Source: Megalonaias nervosa (taxonomy: Eukaryota; Mollusca; Bivalvia; Unionida; Unionidae). From it: a DNA stretch of 64,000 nt. Below are positions 59,380 to 64,000 of this stretch, piece after piece. The position numbers and the translations under genes are program-made. The notes under the pieces were generated by a model, which searched no databases, had not been told where the DNA came from, and saw only the letters and a list, made by a program, of their open reading frames with translations. Every line of letters starts with the position of its first letter. The first letter of the stretch is position 1. The stretch is from assembly GCA_016617855.1 (NCBI GenBank), contig JAECUM010094246.1:1-64000 (forward strand). The letters are read 5' to 3'.

Positions 59380-60800
59380 TTAATTACCTTATCATCATTG
59401 GCTTTAATTCTTATGAAAGAAAAGGTCACCCTCAGTTAGGGACTGATAAGCTCTCTTGATCGTGAGATACCCTTGAGAAAGAAACAATTCCAACCTTTTC
59501 TTCTCCCTTTGGATGAAACCTCAAGGCCCTAACTTGAAAATTTGCATCTAAACTGATCACATCAATATAATTGTGGTTCTCATCAGTCATGTCGTTTCAT
59601 GGGATTATGAGGTACTCATGGGGAAAGTGAAATCTGTGGGATCTTGTGTAGGAGAGATTCCATGTGCAACTGCAAATCCCTCCTCTGCAGTAATCTTCTA
59701 GTGTAATCTACCAACATGATGAGTAAGTCACTGAATCATGATCATTGGCCCAGGTCACTGGTGGGCTACTAGGATGAGCCAAGACATGGAGATTCTGCAT
59801 AAGTTGTGGAATTACATTGAAAGGATGGAAAGTGTAAGTGTACAGATGATCCCACATCCAACTGAAATGATCCAATATCCATGCGCTCTGATCTGACATT
59901 GAAGATGGAACTTGTTGTTCAATCTTGTGGTAAAGAAATGCTTCTGCAACTGACTGGTGCAGGAAACATTTGGTGAGACTTGGCCCTGCCTGGACTGGCT
60001 GTCTGCCTTGATATTTCTTTTGCTTGGAATATTGCAGACTATTACCACAATGGCCCATCGGAGAAGGTGCATGTGTACCTACTGATGCTGGAATGACACT
60101 ACTATGAATGTGTTGTATAAGGTGACCATTTTAAAAGGTTGAAACACCCTTGAAGGACTAGAAACACAGCCTGCTTTTCTAAATTGTTCATATGAAACCT
60201 CTCCCTGAGACCTCAGTCCCTGAAGGCTTGTTCCTTCTGTCTCCAATTCTGCACCCCATCCCAAATCAGAAAGGAGCAGGGTTTAGGAGTCTGAATCAGG
60301 ACCCTTGTCAGAAACAAGTCCCAGACTAGCAAGTAAATCAAGTGGTGACATAAAAAGGTCCCCAGAGGAATCTGAACTAACAATGTGTCCCAGTGCCAGT
60401 ATGCTAGAAGCAGGAACTGGAGAGACATAAATGAAGTCTCCTTAGGGGAACTGATTCTGTAGCATGGGATGCAAACCCTACCTGAATTGGTGAAGGAGTT
60501 CATCTGACATATACAAAGTCCTGAGAAGAGATGAGATCCAACGTCTCTAGGTTGGTGATTAGACCAAGATGTGTTTCTGTCATCCAACAAAGATGCAAGG
60601 TCCTTCAGAAGATAATCTATGGATACTGCATCAGCCAGTAATTGCAATACTGGGGATTGGACCCATGAATACCCAAAGTGAGCCACTACTACCCGACACC
60701 ATCATCCTGATAAATGTTCTGGAGGCAGAAGCAAGGCTGAATAGGTGAAGTTGGAATTGGTATACTTCATTGCTGAGTCAAAACCAGAGGTATTTCCTGT
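59380..60800 (-). mobile_element. DIRS-type retrotransposon fragment (RT/RNase H), inverted
   Basis: Minus-strand frames give, in order: an RT C-terminal segment (60686-60213), a segment with WDGVQNWRQKEQAF and LEKQAVFLVLQGCFN, then CNIPSKRNIKADSQSRQGQV (RNase H end) and RLNNKFHLQCQI, FHPFNVIPQLMQNL. This is the same architecture as the copies at 8,230 and 30,100 but in the opposite orientation. Frameshifted. Confidence 0.8.
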
Positions 60801-62341
60801 GAGGTACAAAGATGAAGATGTGAAGAAAATGCATACTGGAGATCAAGAATGCAACAATTTAAAATTTGACTGAGATCTAACAATCTTGCAATGGGTAAAG
60901 TTTAGCTGTGCAAATTAAAGTTAGAAGGTAGAGAATCAGTGGGAATAGCTCCAGAACATGATGTCATGGAATACCGGAAATATTAATTCAAGATCTTCCT
61001 AATATTGAAATGCATGCAAAATTTGGTTGAAATCCAAACACTCATGGTAAAATTATGGAAACTAAAGTTAAGAAGACAGGGAATCAGAAGAGCATATCTC
61101 CTGTAAATGATGCTGTGGAAATCAAACAGGTCTCATTAATACAAAGCAGTATGACAAGTTTGGTTGAAATCAAGCAGCACTGTGTTAATTCGTGTTGTGA
61201 AAAAACAGGTCAAGATGACATGCGATTCAAGTGCCATAACCCCTTTAAATGATCACAAAGAAGACTGGAAATCAAATTCATTTACAATTTACATTTACAG
61301 CTCAGTTTAAAAGTACTAGTTGCCAGTCAAACATTTTATGAAATGGTAAATGCATAAACAAGGATGCACATGGCTGTCAGTGATGCAGTTTTACCCGTTC
61401 CAATTCATTTATACATCTCCATATCTCTGCTTCAAAGGGCTGTTTAGTAGGATTTTCTGTTCATTTCTTCAGGTATCTATAATTTTTATACTGAATATGG
61501 CATCTAACAAAAAAACCAAAGTTGACAAGAATCATTTGGTTCACAGATTGACAGTTCTGATCAAAATTTATTTAAATTACACTTTTGACCTTTGAAAACA
61601 TGTTTGTCTACAGAACCTTTGATTTATGTTTTAATTTAAAGAAAGTTTCAAGTTTTAAACCACTGTACAATTTCTTAGTCATTGTATTTCCTACAAAAGC
61701 ATTTCGTGCACATGTCTACACAGTATTGTCTAGTTGCATTACCTTTTTGTTTCATCAAGCACATGCATGCAGCAGTAGTAAACAATATTATGACCCATTG
61801 GTTTCTTTACCTGTATTGTCATTTATATTCAGCAATGACGTATTTTACATGCTGAATCATGTCATAACAAGTGGTCAAATAAAAGATGTACAGTGAATGA
61901 CAAACAATCACAAGCTAAGCGAGGTATGGTATGCACATTATGATGGCAGTCAGCTGTTTTGTAAGCCAGCCTAATTAGTCCGCAATTGGGGTGGGCGGGG
62001 TGATTTTCTAATCAGTTTGATGAAACTGCATTGTTTCGGTTATTGCAAACCTTGTACACATTTAGAAGTTGTGGTAAACAGTGCAGCCTAACACATTCTC
62101 AGTTTTTTCAATACAAATCTGCATTCCTATGTTAAAATACAACAATTTCCAGCAAAGTTAACTAAATTGATATCATACAGATGGATGGACTGACAAATGG
62201 ATGGATAGACATGCAAATCTGCTGCACATAAGCTCAAAATATCTTTTAAATTTATAATAGCTCCAGTGTCATTTAAATATCCATCTTGATAGGCATGCCC
62301 ATATATCATATTCTGAATGCTTTACATAAGATCTGTCTTAC
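60801..62341. other. Nothing recognised
   Basis: AT-rich stretch between the DIRS fragment and the inverted macro exon. It should hold the rest of that inverted exon's macro domain if the gene continued on the minus strand, but I find no S-x-G-x-F-G-type segment here. No plus-strand continuation of exon 11 either. Confidence 0.4.
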
Positions 62342-63114
62342 CACTGGTTCCCAGCAATGGCATTGCTACAGACTCTATTTTGTTTTCTTCTGAAGTCTTC
62401 AAGATATTAAATACTGTAGTGGATAGAGATGTTTTAAACTTCTCAGGGTTTTTTACATCTTCTCCATCCCCAGAAGGTGAGATTGCATGAAGAACAAACT
62501 TGTACGGTAGCTGTCCAGCTTTGGTATTCACAACACCACATAGATCTAAATTTTTGCTGACAGTAAGTTTTTTGCAGATGTAATGCATCCAACATATTCC
62601 TAAATTTGTCACCAGCTTTCTTCCTGATCATTTTTGCAATTGTGCACTTCCCTGAGAGATGCCTGTCCTCAATACTGACTATAGCTTGGACTGATACAAA
62701 TGTGATATCATCAAACTCAACAATGACTTTCAATTTCCCTCCCAGTGTTGTGAAGACTGGAAACTTTGTCCTCACTGGAGATATAAATGAAGATGGAAAC
62801 ATTCCCACCATCTTAAGCAAAGAAAAGTTTGTTGTGCTTCAAACTGGGTTGCAGCATTTGGCTTCTGGAGATATTTGGACTGACAATGATTTTTCTTCAC
62901 ATTATCATCAGCATCATAATGTTGATGCACAAATCTCTCAACTTGTGGGACAGTGCTTTGTTGTGATGTCATCTCTTTGTGATCCACAGCAGCAGGCAAT
63001 TCATTCACAAACGACAACTTTTGTTCTTTTCCCTTCATTTGCACTGACACTGACTCTGTATACTCCATCTTAAACTGAAGGTCATTGTTTTGATATGGGG
63101 TCTTTTTATCTTCT
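62342..63114 (-). pseudogene. Inverted macro-domain exon with two frame breaks (PARP14-like)
   Basis: On the minus strand the exon follows a CACATTCTCCTAG acceptor and opens with EDKKTPYQNNDLQFK and a charged linker. It then changes frame near 62,830 to reach TLGGKLKVIVEFDDITF, AIVSIEDRHLSGKCTIAKMI and RKKAGDKF. It changes frame again near an A6 run at ~62,575 to reach CGVVNTKAGQLPYKFVLHAI and VAMPLLGTSG, ending at donor AGTG|GTAAGA. This is a macro domain in the correct linear order, but the ADP-ribose-contacting Asn motif is replaced by SIEDRHLS. The acceptor phase (one base needed after two) matches the donor of exon 11. It may be the gene's next macro exon, inverted, or a decayed paralogue. 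Both breaks lie near homopolymers, so sequencing indels are possible. Confidence 0.72.
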
Positions 63115-63689
63115 CTAGGAGAATGTGTGGTTCATTTATCATCTGCAGCTGTTGTCCTGTTAAAGTGTTATTCAAGGAGGTAAAGCTGGCAATTGCTGAA
63201 ATAGATCCTGCTTTTGCTTGGCATGCAGAAGCAGAAAGATTGAAGGTGTCTGCTGTTGCAGAGATTCTGTTCTTCCACCCAGCTCAGATGTCCTGTAGTC
63301 TAAGTTCAAGTCAAAAGAAGAAGATATTCCATATGTTGGATATGACCAAGGAGTCAGACTGCATCATGTTCTTTTCAGTCCTGGTACTCCAGTTACCATT
63401 TAGGTCAGAGAATGTTCAGCTTGGGCTGGTGACTTCTGAAATGAAAGCAATGCAATAATAGCAGGGGAGTATTACATAAATACAATTTGCTTTACTCCCC
63501 ACTACAACAGCAATATTTTAATGATATAATACTCAGCTGCATTTATTTCATAGTTGTCTCTCCCCTCCCAGTTCTGATGTCCTTCAGTGTCAGTCATTTC
63601 AGTAAAGATGTTGTATGTGTCTTTAGATATCAAACTGGGATAATGCTGTTTTTATCTCTTCTGGTCATAGGGTATGTAAGAGATGGCTT

Positions 63690-64000
63690 ATTTTCTGTCA
63701 TCCATTTTCCGAGATCTTTCCATTATTTAGCACAAGTTTGTTATTACCAAACTACTTGGAGGATTGCCATGAAACTATACACACACCTTCATCCCAAGGT
63801 CTGGTTGGGCCTAAATGAACATATTGCTGCTCAGAAATCCAGTATAGCTGCAATGGCAGTCATCTTGAAAATCATGTTATCATTGCTTCTTCTGAATGGA
63901 TGGTCATATCAACATGGGATTTTGACTTGTGATATGTAGTTAATCCTAAATGTTTGGACATTTACCAGTAGAATGGTCACCACAGCAGAATCTTGAAAAA
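63690..64000 (+). mobile_element. ~145-bp tandem array element, copy F (runs off the window)
   Basis: Head 'gtcatccattttccgagatc', 'acttggaggattgccatgaaactatacacacac', 'ttcatcccaaggtctggttgg', then CATCTTGAAAATCATGTTAT and GGTCATATCAACATGGGATT. Same orientation as the other copies. Confidence 0.78.

Noticed and set aside
62606..63073. 155-codon plus-strand ORF
   Set aside because: Antisense of the minus-strand macro exon; composition shows no domain.
63090..63458. 122-codon plus-strand ORF
   Set aside because: No recognisable domain and no phase-compatible splice link to exon 11.
63487..63939. 150-codon plus-strand ORF
   Set aside because: Runs into the 145-bp array head; a by-product of repeat sequence.

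Overview
This is a eukaryotic, AT-rich, intron-rich and heavily transposon-laden window. No prokaryotic gene organisation is present: there are no operons, no ribosome binding sites, and most long ORFs are repeat remnants or antisense shadows. The repeats point to a lophotrochozoan, most likely a bivalve or other mollusc. They include tRNA-derived SINEs with a conserved central domain and AAC-repeat tails, a second CA-tailed SINE, DIRS-type tyrosine-recombinase retrotransposons, a Ty3/gypsy element with ~0.9 kb LTRs, CR1/L2-like non-LTR fragments, and 'head - ~145 bp tandem array - tail' elements. The species cannot be read from the sequence alone.

The only host gene I can support is a very long, plus-strand PARP14-like gene (macro-PARP / protein mono-ADP-ribosyltransferase family) whose 5' two thirds fill the window. 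Eleven exons between 4,639 and 59,064 have consensus splice sites and mutually compatible phases, giving about 1,300 residues. In order they encode three RRM domains (exons 1-4), an acidic linker (exon 5), a large KH-like region (exon 6), a basic linker (exon 7), a WWE-like exon (exon 8), a second copy of the linker (exon 9), and more KH-like sequence leading into a macro domain (exons 10-11). The C-terminal WWE and ART catalytic domain expected for PARP14 are not in the window. A further macro-domain exon with two frame breaks lies at 62,342-63,114 on the MINUS strand. Its acceptor phase would fit exon 11, so it looks like the next exon inverted, by real rearrangement or by misassembly, or a decayed paralogue.

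Layout: 0.2-0.5 kb minisatellite; 2.9-4.4 kb TIR/palindrome element; 4.6 kb exon 1; 5.1-6.6 kb 145-bp-array element with a nested SINE; 8.2-10.4 kb DIRS remnant; 10.7-11.4 kb non-LTR RT; 12.0 kb exon 2; 12.5-13.6 kb second TIR/palindrome element, inverted; 14.1 kb SINE; 14.6-15.5 kb DIRS RT; 16.0 kb exon 3; 16.8-17.5 kb non-LTR RT; 19.1-21.0 kb array; 21.3, 22.7 and 24.5-25.6 kb exons 4-6; 26-34 kb segmental duplication split by SINE, solo LTR and DIRS insertions; 34-37.8 kb duplicated block A with exon 7 and a solo LTR; 38-41.3 kb arrays; 41.3-43.8 kb gypsy fragment; 45.8-47.3 kb array; 47.4 kb exon 8; 50.7-54.4 kb duplicated block B with a 40-bp satellite and exon 9; 55.4 kb SINE; 57.2-59.1 kb exons 10-11; 59.4-60.8 kb inverted DIRS fragment; 62.3-63.1 kb inverted macro exon; 63.7 kb to the end, another array.

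The gene has grown by internal duplication at several levels (RRM exons, linker exons, intronic blocks) and by transposon insertion into its introns. PARP14-class proteins generally act in ADP-ribose signalling and antiviral or immune responses; for this gene that role is inference from family.
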